A stretch of 64,000 nt of DNA from Takakia lepidozioides (lineage: Eukaryota > Streptophyta > Takakiopsida > Takakiales > Takakiaceae), in contig CM060732.1 of the NCBI GenBank assembly GCA_030704615.1, forward strand, positions 18,908,001 through 18,972,000, written 5' to 3'. The notes below the pieces were generated by a model. That model was given only the letters and a program-made list of their open reading frames with translations, was not told where the DNA came from and did not search any database. A program made the translations under genes and the position numbers. This document shows, one piece after another, positions 1-9,666 of the stretch; the first letter of the stretch is position 1; every line of letters starts with the position of its first letter.

Positions 1-1785
1 CGTTGCAACTTGGCTACTTGGCAGAGTCCAATGTGCATTCACTGTTCCTACTGCTATTTTTTATGTTTGACATGTTTTTTTAAATATTTACCCTTCCAAT
101 GTCACCTCAGAACGTATTGACCTTTGGTGTCTCATATTACGTTATAAAATTCTCACCTTCCTGCATGATGCACATTGCATTGGGTCTCAGTTGGTGATCT
201 TAATATGGTTGATAGTTCTTGTGATTGTTTCGGGATGACGGTTCAGTCTCTGTCTACTGAAGAGCAATCGGCTTGGGATTCCCTTTGTTTTACTGTGGGC
301 TTCTTTGACATCCATGAGCTTGATCGGAACTCTCTTGGGACTCTCTTAGGTATACTTGGTCCAATAATATAGGATAGGATATATGGCACAATTCTTGCGA
401 AGACTTGGGCGAGAACTTTTCCCCAGTCCCCAATTCTGCTGGACTTCGACCATGCACAAGTCTCCACCATTTTCAAACCTCCCAGGGTTCATGCCAAAGG
501 ACTAAGTATCTTTAAATTGAACCCTACTCTTCTATGCTCAGCCTTTTTTATCCGCTGGCCAATGTTTGGCCGGCCGCTAGATCCATTGTTCAATCTCCAA
601 CTTTGAAATTTTTGCAAAAATTAGCAGCGGTCAGAAAAGCTGCCCAATCCATCTCCATGACTAGTGCTGCATTGTAGGAAAGATCTAGGAAAGAGCATAC
701 CTTGCTCAAATGCATCTCACATTGTCAATGGCTCATTGAAATTAACGTGGTGGGTCCCCAATGACTCGTTGATGACTGGAAAAAAGAACTTGGCAGAGCT
801 CAATAGTATCAAGGAGCAGTCGCTCAATAGGAAAGCGAGGGTTAATTGGTCTCTCAAAGGAGAGAAAATGACGGCTTATCTATTTCAAAAAGCTAAGCAA
901 AGACAGACAGCTATGTCTATCTGCTCTCAGCTGCAAAACAAAGAAGGTGTTACGCAGACCAAGCCAAAAATCATGGCTGGCATTACAGCACAATATTTCA
1001 CAAAACTTTTTGGCCGGCCCCGTCCTCACCTTGATTACACCTCCTGTGCTCGTGCTTCTCTCATAGATACAGTTCCCAACATCCTCTATGCTGTTGATCA
1101 AGCTTGACTATCTGCCCCCTTTACCACTCTGAAACTTCTATTGGCAATAAAATCTCTTAGCTTGAACAAATCTCTAGGACCTGGTCTAAACGGCCTATGG
1201 ATAAAGCTGTTTAAAGCCTTATGGCTTCATATTGGATATGCCTTTTTGGCTATATTGGTCAATGATGTCCTAGCCAAAGGAGATCCGTCCCAAATCTCGC
1301 AAGGAGTTATTACCCTCATTCACAAAAAAAGTGACAGAGGGGTCATAACGAATTATTGACCTATCACGTTGTTAAATTTCATCTTATAAAATTATAGCTT
1401 TAAAGGCTCTTGCTCTTTGATTACAGCCCATGTTGGGCAGGCTTATTCGTCATGAGCAGTCAAGCTTTCTCAAAAATTAAATGATTCTGGATAACATCCT
1501 CCTGGCTCATGAAGCATTGTTTCAAGCCCAGGCCTCAAACCAGCCGCTTGCCCTCTTTATATTGGATTTTGAAAAGGCCTTTAACAATGTGGATTGGCCC
1601 TTCCTCTTATGTGTTTTGGAAAAGTCTGGTATCAACGGACATTTTCTTCCATGGATTCAAATTCTGTTGTTTTCTGCTTCCAGCAAAGTCATCGTGAATG
1701 GCGCTCTCTCCTCCTCATTTGCTCTTCACAGATCTGTTTGCAAATCTGTTAGGCAAGGTTGCCTGTTTACCCCTTTCCTGTTGGA
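1..1785 (+). mobile_element. L1-like LINE, ORF2 5' part (endonuclease + RT N-half), decayed
   Basis: This is a degenerate non-LTR retrotransposon ORF2 read across several frames. Around 190-370 there is an APE-type endonuclease segment (GDLNMVDSS followed by an LS-x-EE-x-AWD-x-LC pattern typical of plant L1 elements). Around 790-1100 comes the linker with the N-W-x-L-K-G-E-K-x-TAYLF pattern that precedes the RT. At 1141-1370 is the RT segment with GVITLIHKK and ITNY-stop-PITLLN, and at 1481-1785 the segment with ILDNILLAHEA, LDFEKAFNNVDW and VRQGC. The RT stops abruptly after the QGC-x-FTPFLL block, before the catalytic YADD, where unrelated DNA begins. Stops and frameshifts make it non-functional. 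The 5' end lies outside the window. A matching RT second half occurs at about 15.70-16.16 kb. Confidence 0.8.
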
Positions 1786-1800
1786 AAACCACGGGCGTGT

Positions 1801-1870
1801 GGTCGGGCTAGGGATTGAACCTAGGACCCCCCCATTCCGGTGGGGTGCTCTACCACTGAGCTACCCGTCC
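1801..1870 (-). tRNA. tRNA-like sequence (pseudo-tRNA) in retroelement leader
   Basis: Read on the minus strand, this 70-nt stretch folds as a near-complete cloverleaf. The acceptor arm GGACGGG faces CCCGACC with one A-A mismatch. The D arm is GCTC/GAGC with loop AGTGGTA. The anticodon stem is CCCCA/TGGGG. The variable loop has 5 nt, and the T arm CTAGG/CCTAG is perfect with loop TTCAATC. A-box (TAGCTCAGTGG) and B-box (GGTTCAATCC) promoter motifs are present. The anticodon loop (CCGGAA) has only six bases, so no anticodon can be assigned and function is doubtful. It lies about 115 bp inside the LTR/primer-binding-site junction described below, so it is either a tRNA-derived insertion or part of the element's leader. 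Confidence 0.55.
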
Positions 1871-1892
1871 CGTTGTGTTCTCAGAGTGCCGT

Positions 1893-1949
1893 GCAAGGGC
1901 TATAGCCTTGACACCTCCAACACTCCCCCTCAAGGCATAGCCCTTATGC
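1893..1949. repeat. Long hairpin (about 19-bp stem)
   Basis: Two inverted arms, at 1893-1911 and 1930-1949, pair almost fully (GCAAGGGCTATAGCCTTGA against the complement of TCAAGGCATAGCCCTTATGC) around an 18-nt C-rich loop. It sits between the tRNA-like sequence and the primer-binding site, in what would be the transcribed leader of the copia-type element, so it may be a structured RNA element. No function is demonstrated. Confidence 0.55.
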
Positions 1950-1984
1950 TAATGCCCACCCATTCTGACCACCGCCCCAACCTT

Positions 1985-1997
1985 GGCTCTGATACCA
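1985..1997 (-). promoter_or_regulatory. Primer-binding site (initiator tRNA-Met type)
   Basis: On the minus strand this reads TGGTATCAGAGCC. This is the classical plant copia primer-binding site, complementary to the 3' end of initiator tRNA-Met. It abuts the LTR end at 1998 without a spacer, as expected for a 5' LTR followed by leader. However, this LTR also follows the RNase H end of the copia body at 2.8-6.1 kb, so it serves as a 3' LTR on one side and a 5' LTR on the other. Confidence 0.75.
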
Positions 1998-2796
1998 TGT
2001 AAGATTCAGCATACTGGAATACTTTACTAAGGAGGAACATCAGGAATACAGTACCCTTAACGGGTTCCCTATTTATCTAAGAGCTAGCATTGATTGCCGG
2101 TAGGTGGCACTAAACCCGATTAGCTGGAATTCACCTAATGCTTACCAACTGGATGACTCCTACTTAATAAAGAGATAAAGCAAACAAGGTGTCACCCTGG
2201 TGGGACCAAGCTGATATAGCTTTCTAAATCTAACATTTCCTGTTTTTGATTGTTGCGGGCACGCTAGGCCATCTTCTCTTTTCCCCAATGTTTGAAAATC
2301 GCATGGAAGCCTGCACTTGTACATGAGATATAAGCATTCCAAAAAGGTTTGGTCTAATATATTGGCCAAAGTTAGGGACCATAGGAAAAATTGTCTGTCT
2401 TTTTTGTTTCGAAGAGGGGGACAGGCACTCAAAAGACCTCTTGTTCTGTCAGACAGAGCAGCGAGGTCTCTGATCACAGTGATCAGGCATAGTAACTATT
2501 GACTTTCACTATTCAATAAACGTTGTTACACTACACATTCATATCTAATCATACATGCAATCACCATTCAACGCTCCTAGATTCCACTCTCGTCTCATTT
2601 TCTGCATATAGTGTCATACAACGTGTTCCTGCTCTGCAATTAAAAATCAATACGCACAGAGAACCATCACACACTATATGTCACAGTACTTTTGGCGGGC
2701 AATTGCATAGTTCAAATCTCACTGTTCCCAAGAACTAGTTCACTGTTCCCAATACTTAATATTCCCACTTAGTGAGATTGAACTATAACATCTACA
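1998..2796 (-). repeat. Ty1/copia long terminal repeat
   Basis: The minus-strand sequence runs from TGTAGATG to ATCTTACA, giving TG...CA ends with a short imperfect inverted repeat. Just upstream in element orientation is a purine-rich tract (AAAGTGGGAGATTACC) that fits a polypurine tract. Just downstream is the tRNA-Met primer-binding site. The length is about 800 bp. The exact upstream boundary could instead be TGTTATAG, 6 bp away. No second copy of this LTR was found in the window, so the LTR was identified by its flanking signals and not by comparing two copies. Confidence 0.65.
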
Positions 2797-2817
2797 GGTA
2801 ATCTCCCACTTTCAATT

Positions 2818-3245
2818 TCACTGATGACAATTTCCCAACACATCTCTGAAACGCTTGAAGGTGTGTACTGGAAGTGCCTTCGTGAATAAATCAGCGATCT
2901 GTGAATTGGTAGGGACATACAGAACTTTGAGCTCCCCTTTCTCCTGATTTTCTCTGATGACATGATATGCAACGTCCACATGTTTTGTCCTCTTAGGATA
3001 TTCAGGATTGTATGCTAGACGTATAGCACTTTGGTTGCCAGAGAACAATAGAGTAGGTTCCTACAGCGAAACTCCAAGACCGTGAAGCAGCCTTCGAGTC
3101 CAAAGAATCTCTTTTGCCGTTACAAAGGCAGCAATATACTCCAACTCTGTGGTGCTACTTGTTGTGCAGACTTGTTTTCTACTGCCCCACACAATAGGGC
3201 CCCCATTGAGTAACAACAAGTAGCCAGATCTGGATTTGCGATCAT
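2818..3245 (-). pseudogene. copia RNase H, 3' end of pol
   Basis: The minus strand encodes the RNase H end of a Ty1/copia polyprotein. It has the GYL-x-LLNGGPIVWGSRKQ block, the TELEY-x-AA helix, FSGNQSAIRLA, HVDVAYHVIRE and the terminal TKALPVHTFKRFRD motif. A stop interrupts it near 3060. It ends about 20 bp before the LTR-proximal purine tract, where a full pol should end. Its upstream partner segment has been flipped (3250-3617). Confidence 0.8.
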
Positions 3246-3249
3246 CGCC

Positions 3250-3617
3250 AGAATTCTATTTGCCAAGATAGATACGTCCAGAAGATCATTTCAGATTTCA
3301 GACTTGTTGATGCAAATCCAGTCTCCGTGCCAGCTGATCCGGCGAGCCATCTGGTATCTTTTTCCACGAGTACAGATGATGAACCTACAACTTCATTTCC
3401 CTACAAAGAGTTGGTGGGCAGTTTAGCATATCTTGCTATGTGCACGAGACCCGACATTTCATATGCTGTCAATAATGCAGCCAAATATTCTGCCAATCCG
3501 ACACAGATACACTACATGGCTCTGAAGAGAATTTTGAAGTACTTGATTGGCACACCGCACATGGCTATATGCTATGGTCCAACATCACAAATCATGCAGA
3601 TTATGCTAACGATCCGA
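3250..3617 (+). pseudogene. Inverted copia RT C-terminal segment
   Basis: This piece of copia pol reads on the plus strand although both flanks read on the minus strand. It begins with QDRYVQKIISDF and continues through ANPVSVPADP, the PYKELVGSLAYLAMCTRPD block, ALKRILKYLIGT and NHADYANDP (one frameshift near 3570). In an intact element this segment lies exactly between the VGLHLVRNR end of the minus-strand RT at about 3618 and the SGYLLLLNGG start of the minus-strand RNase H at about 3245. It is therefore a local inversion of about 370 bp, not a separate element. Confidence 0.8.
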
Positions 3618-4357
3618 TTTCTAACCAAGTGAAGCCCTACATAGACTTCAGGATCATTCTTGGTGATAGTGAAAGCTTCACCCATGTAATCAAGAACATC
3701 TGTCACCTTCTGTGTTTTGACACTGCAGGCAAGACCATCATCGACAAAGATAGTGAGGATCAAATGTGTGCCTTTGCTGCTAAAATAAACACAAGGATCG
3801 GCGTCACTTGCTGTGAGATCGTATTTAGTCAAGAAAGAGTCGAATTTCTTGTTCCACGCTCGAGAGGCCTGTCGAAGGCCATAGATAGACTTTTTGAGTT
3901 GCTTAGGGGCTGGCGGATCTGTGAAGCCTAAAGGCTGATCCATGAAGATTTCCTCTGCTAAATCTCCATGGAGAAAAGCAGTTTTAACATCAAATTGGGT
4001 GATGTCCATCACTTGTACGGCTGCAATTGACAAAACAGTCCATATGGAATCATATCTCACTACAGGTGAGAAAGTCTCTGAGAAGTCGATACCAGCCCTC
4101 TGTGTAAATCCTTTAGCAACAAGTCTTGCTTTGTATCGTGAGATGGATCCATCGGCGGCTAATTTTAGCTTGAAAACCCATTTGCACTTTATTGTGTTCC
4201 GATCTGCAGGAAGATCACAAAGCTCCCATGTCTGATTTTGGATTAGAGAATGAAATTCTTCCTCCATAGCTTTGATCCATTCAGCATGATGAGGGGAATT
4301 GATGGTTGTCCAGTAATCAACAGGCTCTGGTGGTGCAGGGCGACAGTTGTTGTGCAA
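3618..4357 (-). pseudogene. copia reverse transcriptase (RVT_2)
   Basis: This is a minus-strand open segment of about 245 residues. It carries the copia RT landmarks in order: an EW-x-KAMEEEF start, WVFKLK, KARLVAKGFTQ, DFSETFSPVV, FDVKTAFLHGDL, KSIYGLRQASRAWN and the catalytic FVDD box. It is uninterrupted up to VGLHLVRNR, where the reading frame meets the inverted segment. Upstream it is separated by frame changes from the integrase remnant. It would copy element RNA into DNA if the polyprotein were whole. Confidence 0.85.
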
Positions 4358-4768
4358 GCATAACTACTCCGATTAGTTGGATATATCCAGTCGCCGAATT
4401 TGGTGGGAGGCACTCTGGAACGAGGAGGAATCGCCGTTGGTACTGATGTTGTGTGATCAAATGTGTCAGCAATGTCACAATTGGTGTTGCAGGAACCTGC
4501 AATATATGGGCAGGAGCAGTATGTGTAGGACTTGCAGGAGGAGTATGTACTGTCACATACAGCCAAACACTCGAATATGAGCCACTGATGCTTTGATGCC
4601 AAACCAAGCCTGATAAGGCGTTTTTCCTGGGAGTGTTCTAGTACCTGTTCTGTTGAGTACATGCACTGCACAAGCGATTGCTTCGGCCCAGAAATGAATT
4701 GGAAGTGAGGCTGAGTGAAGCATGCTCCGAGCGGCTTCAACAATTGTGCGATTATCCCTTTCAATCAT
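4358..4768 (-). pseudogene. copia integrase C-terminal remnant
   Basis: The frame at 4553-4768 begins with the NRTIVEAARSML and FWAEAI blocks that follow the catalytic glutamate in copia integrases, then shows TRTLPGKTPYQAWFG and VFGC. It loses frame near 4553 and reaches the RT through a disrupted linker. The integrase core carrying the first two catalytic aspartates is absent: the preceding segment jumps from the pre-integrase zinc region directly into this block near 4770, which implies an internal deletion of several hundred base pairs. Confidence 0.75.
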
Positions 4769-5378
4769 GACAAACCTCTATGATGGAATTTGGATCTGTA
4801 ATCTTAATCCCTTCTACTAAGTGCTCATTGACCATCTGTTTTATCATGCCATGACTAAGATGACCCAAGCGATGATGCCAAAGCTTTAGACTCTGTACAG
4901 TGTCAGAATTGGAAAGGACTCCTACTTTTGTAACAAGATGGCTCATGCTTGCAGTAATGGTAACAAAGTTGAGTTTCCATAGACCTCCATGCAAATAACC
5001 ACTAAGAACGATCTGACTGTGCTGATGAAAATAGACATCTGTGCTTGTATAGGTAACTAAAATACTTGGTTTAGAGACAGCTCGGAGTATAGAGAAGAGA
5101 TTTCTCTTGAGTCCCGGACAATAAAGAACATCCACTAAGACAGCTCGTTCTTCTGTGCCATTGTTGTTGACTATGATATCAATATCACCGCATCCTGTGA
5201 CATAGCCATCTGCAAAAGCAGCCTCAATGGGCCATTGTCCTTCGGCTATAGGAGTAAACTTGGTAAACCATTATCTACGGCAGGTCATGTGATGAGTTGC
5301 ACCGCTGTCTGTAAACCAGTCAGTGAGATGACTCTCACCAGAACAAGTTATGGTCCATGCTCTTGGACTGGTAGTACT
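4769..5378 (-). pseudogene. copia protease and pre-integrase region
   Basis: Around 5280-5320 the minus strand reads DWFTDSGATHHMT, the copia aspartic protease active site. At 4770-5135 follow DVLYCPGLKRNLFS and WHHRLGHLS, typical of the GAG_pre-integrs domain with its HHCC-type zinc ligands. A stop lies between the two segments near 5275. The domain ends in EVCHD and then runs straight into the integrase C-terminal remnant. Confidence 0.75.
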
Positions 5379-6118
5379 CTATGAAGACTGACCAATGTTC
5401 TGAAATTGTTTGGGCGGGTCAGGGCATTCTCTGGCCCAGTGACCTTCCTTACCATAATTGTTGCAACAGGTAATCTTCTTGCGCTCTGTAATCATAATAG
5501 ATCTTTCTTGACGTTGCTCGTAGGTGAGCGGTGGCCGCCAAGCAGTATGGGTTGGAGGTGGCCCTCTCCATGCAACATTCGGTTGCCAATTACTACCACT
5601 GTTTGAAACAGTTGCAGGTTTCCACTGATTTGAATAAGATCCAGATGGTTGCCATTGCCTGCATTGAATAGGAAAACTCCCACTGCTTCCAACTGGTTGC
5701 TGATGCGATTGCTGCTGCGTTTGTGACTTGATAGTTGTGGTCGCAGTTGGCTTGGTATAGAATGCTCGGGTGTCCGTAGAAGTTTGTTGCTCCCTTCCTC
5801 TCTTTAACTTGGTTTTTTCTTTTAGCAACCTCAAAGTAAGATTATCAAGATAGCGTTGCTCCCCGGTAACGTTATCCCAAGCTGTGAGGAGATTGTCATA
5901 TTCCGGTGGTAGATTGCAGATAAGTTTAGTTGTTGACAGACTATGGTGTCTACTTCACCAAGGAAAGAAGCCATATCTTGTCCTGGAGACATCTTGCATT
6001 CATAAAATTGTTGTTGTAAATGATATATGTCCTCAGTGGACTTCTGCTCATGGATAAGAATCAAGCGTGACCAAATCTGAGCTGAGGTTCTGCAATTTGT
6101 CATGGTTTTAGTCATAGT
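5379..6118 (-). pseudogene. copia gag, N-terminally truncated
   Basis: The frame at 5831-6115 matches the gag domain of copia elements (UBN2 type: SAQIWSRL, LQQQFYECKM, GQDMASFLGEVD). It shifts frame near 5830 into a Q/S/N-rich region ending in a zinc knuckle at about 5435-5480. That knuckle is altered: the expected C-x2-C reads C-N-N-Y, while G-H-x4-C remains. About 80 N-terminal residues are missing, and the element ends at about 6118 against AT-rich DNA. No 5' LTR or primer-binding site was found there, so the 5' end is truncated. Confidence 0.75.
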
Positions 6119-7652
6119 TATCTAGAATTACCTAGTTCTAGTTAACTAGGACATTTTAGATATTTATATTTATATTTTGTGTGTTGGGACTTCATTTGGT
6201 CTCACATGCCAAGTGAGGTATCAAGCCTCACTTGGGACATGGGGATGGGTTTTCCCCTTGTGAGGGTTGAGGATGGCTCATCTTCTTGTAGTTGAGCCTC
6301 CATGAGTCTCTCTCACCTCCATAGCTCTAGGTATTGAGAGGGAGTGTGGTGAGAGCTTTGTAGGGTGCCCTTGGCTTGACTTACTTTATGTGATTGAGTG
6401 GATTCATGAGTGAAGGGTTTCCATTATGTTCACTTCCATTATCACTACAAGAAGATCACCTTATGCTTGTGAGTGCGGAGTGTAAGGATAGTTTTGCACT
6501 TGTGTTGGTGTACACCAAGGAGTGAGAGAGCTAGGGAAAGCTCAAGTATCTCACAAGGCTTGCAAGGTGTTGTAAGGGAGAGTGTGTTTGCATTGCATCA
6601 AGGAGGTGAAGAGCTCAAGGAGAGAGCTCTTGAGTTACAAGTCTTTGCAAGTACTGCAGGGAGAAAGTCTTGTGTGTGTGGAAGCAAAAGGTTTGAAAGT
6701 TTGAGAAGAATGAGCGTCATCTCTTGTATCTCAAGTGTTATGACAACCATTTGCCAAGGAAATGGCTTCTATGGTGAAAAGAATGCATTGAGGGTTTGTA
6801 GAAGCATTATTGTGCACCAAGGGTTTGAGAGCTTGGAAAAGAGCTCTTGCATCACAAGAGAAGCGTCTTGTATGTGGAGAAGATAGACACTAGGGTTTCA
6901 AGAGCAAGCTCTAGTTATTCATGGTGTGAAAGAGAAGCCAAAGAGCAGCACATGCTTGGGTTAGAAACACCATAGAAGGAGTACAACAAAGATAGCTTGA
7001 GGAGCATTGAGTAGCTCAAGAGAAGCTAAGAAGTGGTTGTTTTATCCATGGTGAAATGAAGCCAAGTGGGGTTTCATTTGGTTGACAAACAAGCAAGCTA
7101 AGGCACTAGAAGGGAGTGCTTTTGCTAGTCTATGAGTTCTTGGATTGCTCTTGGTGAAGCAAGTGGTTGACCAAGCAAGTGGCGCATGTGTGGAGCATGC
7201 TTTCCAAGTGCGGCTTCCAACTTTAAGCTTGAGGAGAGCACGACTCTTGAGCTAGTAAGTGAAGGGATTTGAATTTCCTCTTTGCATGACATGGAGATGT
7301 ATTGATGCTTGGAGAAGCAACACATAGAAGCCAAGAATGGAGCATGTGTGTGGATGGCCAAATGAGATTACAGAATGAGTGCAAGACTTGGTTGCTTGTC
7401 AAATGAGGTAAAAAACTTGATTCTTGAGCTCCAAAGAGAAGTGAAGCTTGTTGTGTGGCAAATGCATTGCTAGATGAGATGGAATCAAGCTTGGTTGTGG
7501 CTTGAGGTGAAGAAGATCAAGGTAGTTTGTCTTGGTATCTCATAGAAGCCATGGATGCTTGAGGAGAGCAAGCATGAAGCTCAAAGAAGCCCAAACCCTA
7601 GCTTGGAATGCACAAACCCTAGCATGAGATGCACATAAAACCCTAGGTTCAT

Positions 7653-7770
7653 AGGAACAGTCACCAAAGTGTGGGAACGGTCACCGTAGTCTAGGAACCG
7701 TCACCGTAGTCTGGGAACCGTCATTGAACCGTCACCGTAGTCTGGGAACGGTCACTATAGGCTGGGAACA
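7653..7770 (+). repeat. Short tandem repeat, about 20-22 bp unit
   Basis: About five diverged copies of a unit close to GGAACCGTCACCGTAGTCTG occur in a row, with one partial copy. They lie in the non-coding region upstream of the gypsy gag and could belong to its LTR. Confidence 0.75.
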
Positions 7771-7799
7771 TAGTGATATACAAAGACTATATAGGGCTT

Positions 7800-8215
7800 T
7801 TGGAGATTTTCAAGGGCCTTTTGGAGGATTGTTTGGGGGATCTTTGGGGTCCTTTGGGGAGCTTTTGGAAGACACTCTAAGGAGCTTTAGTAAGGCACTT
7901 TGAAGAGCTCTTGAAGAGGTATTTGGATGACTATTTGGAGGCCTATTTGCGGTCCTTGAAGGCCAAGTTTTGGCAAGTTTTTGGAGCCTTAGAAGGCTAT
8001 GTGGAGGACCATTTGGGGTCTTTGAAGGCCAAGTTTTGGCAAGTTTTTGGAGCCTTTGGAAGGCTATGTGGAGGACCATTTGGGGTCTTTGGAGGCCGAT
8101 ATTTGGCGAGCTTGAGGAGTCTTTGGCAACTTGTTGAAGGACTATTTGGGGTCCTTGAGGGCCGAGATTTGGCAGGCTCTTGGGGCCTTGGTGTACTATT
8201 TGGAGTACCATTGTC
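7800..8215 (+). repeat. Degenerate tandem repeat, unit about 65 bp
   Basis: Successive copies of a G/T-rich unit containing GGCCAAGTTTTGGCAAG and GGAGGACCATTTGGGGTC repeat with divergence. The two central copies, around 7950-8090, are nearly identical. Open frames in both directions across this block are products of the repeat and not genes. Confidence 0.7.
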
Positions 8216-8873
8216 CAAGCTTTGGGAGAGACATCTTGAGGGATCTTAGAGAGTTATTTGAGATATCCTTGAAAGGTCTTGTCTATTGCTTAAGCAAGAG
8301 AGTGTGGAGATAGGGTAGTGGGATGAGAGCATGCTGGGATATGAATTGCTTTAGTCTCTTTTCCTTGTAGTCTTCCACCCTCTCTGTAGGGCAAAACCTT
8401 TCCGTAGGTGGAGGCAAGAGTCAGTCCGGGTTTGGGCTGGGGTGTCTTGCAGAAGCGACACTGTGGAGTGTTTTTGTTGTGGGGGAGTTACTGTTTTGAT
8501 TCATTGTGCTTGGATCCCCTCCACACATGCATGCTTGACTGTGCGCCATGTTAGTTTTGTGTGGGCACTTGTTTTCATAGGAGGTTGGTCCGGATTTGAT
8601 CACCGGTCAATCCTAGAGCGTGCTGTCGATGGTGAGGCTAGGGTGATGACCAGTCAGACCATCATTGTTCTCTTATGGTGAGGCTGGGTTGATGACCAGC
8701 AGACCATAGGAGTGCTTGCGGTGGATGCAGGTGCAGGTACAGGTCTACATTAGAAACCTATTATTCCTGCTTGAACCAGTAGCCGCAACAGGTTCTCTAC
8801 CCGGTTACCTTGTAGAAAGTGGGGATTAGAGATAGGTTGACAACCGGTTGGGTTGTGAGTTTTCATCACGGAG

Positions 8874-9666
8874 GTGCCACCAGTTGCTGAGGGGAGTGCC
8901 GGTACAAACACCAGCAATACTAATGGGTATACAAGACGAGGTGTGTGGTTTAGGCCACCTTCACTTTCAGTGTTTTCTGAGGAAGGTTCAGACTCGGAGT
9001 CAGGAGGATTCTCGCCGAGGGTGCAAGTCATTTTTGTGCCATTGTTGTGGGACACGATGGAGGAAATATATGGAGCTACCAAGGGGCCACGTAGGTACTC
9101 TGGAGCTGTGGGCACCATCGAGCTTGATGACTTCATACAAGAGTTTGACAGTTGGTGTGATTTGCAGCAAATGCGCAATCCACAACTGTTTATGCCCTTT
9201 ATGGCGTGGAAGGAGCTATTCCAGCACCTTGAGGGGCCGCCCATGGATGATTACCATGAATTTAGGCGGGGACACGCGGTGGAGATTGTGGAGTGACGAG
9301 AGTATTTGTCACCTAACTATGTCTCCATCACTAGAGGCACAAGGGCAGCGGCGACACCGGTAGCTATACAAACATCTCCAACTGCAAGCACTAGTAGTGG
9401 GACAAGTGGTACAGGAGCTGGGAAATCCACTCAAGCTCCTGCTGCAGCACCAGCACCCGTGCCTGTCTTTAACCCAGTTGTGGAGTTCTTCGAGGAGTTG
9501 AGGAGAAACTACCAAGGGATAAGGACAGAGAAGTTGCGGAGCTTGCAAGAGTTCCAACGAAGGTCTACTGAGAGTTTGAGGGAGGCTTACACCCGCATGA
9601 GGCGCTTGATAAACGTAACCCAAGAGATTACAGAAGCTCAGGTAGTCCAAGTTCTGGTATGGGATT
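8874..9666 (+). pseudogene. gypsy gag N-terminal part
   Basis: This frame precedes the long gag-protease frame. It reads from an M-P-P-V start through ELDDFIQEFDSWC and AWKELFQHLEGPP, a Ty3/gypsy capsid-like pattern. A TGA at 9294-9296 interrupts it, and the same frame then continues through SPNYVS, a long S/T/A/P linker and EEL-x3-YQGIRTEKLRSLQEFQR. A one-base frame change near 9655-9660 leads into the next frame (LVWDFG here, GILDKELRRR there). The TGA is followed by CGA and could itself come from CGA. Gag would form the particle that packages element RNA. Confidence 0.7.

Larger units (their letters stand above)
6119..8873 (+). repeat. Non-coding 5' region of the gypsy element (putative LTR and leader)
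   Basis: No conserved protein is visible in these 2.75 kb upstream of the gypsy gag. The region begins AT-rich (TATTTATATTTATA near 6160) and is then purine-rich on the plus strand with no long convincing frame. It includes two tandem-repeat blocks listed separately. Two near-copies of a GGTGAGGCT...GATGACCAG...CAGACCAT unit lie at about 8630-8710. Because the element lacks its 3' end, no second LTR is available for comparison and the LTR boundaries cannot be placed. I did not recognise a primer-binding site. Confidence 0.45.

Noticed and set aside
1801-1870. A functional tRNA gene
   Set aside because: The anticodon loop has six bases and the acceptor stem has a mismatch, so I call it tRNA-like only.
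7810-8313. Several long open frames on both strands
   Set aside because: They follow the 65-bp tandem repeat and consist of repeated GSLKAKFWQVFGA-like or TPNGPPHS-like strings; the openness is a by-product of the repeat.
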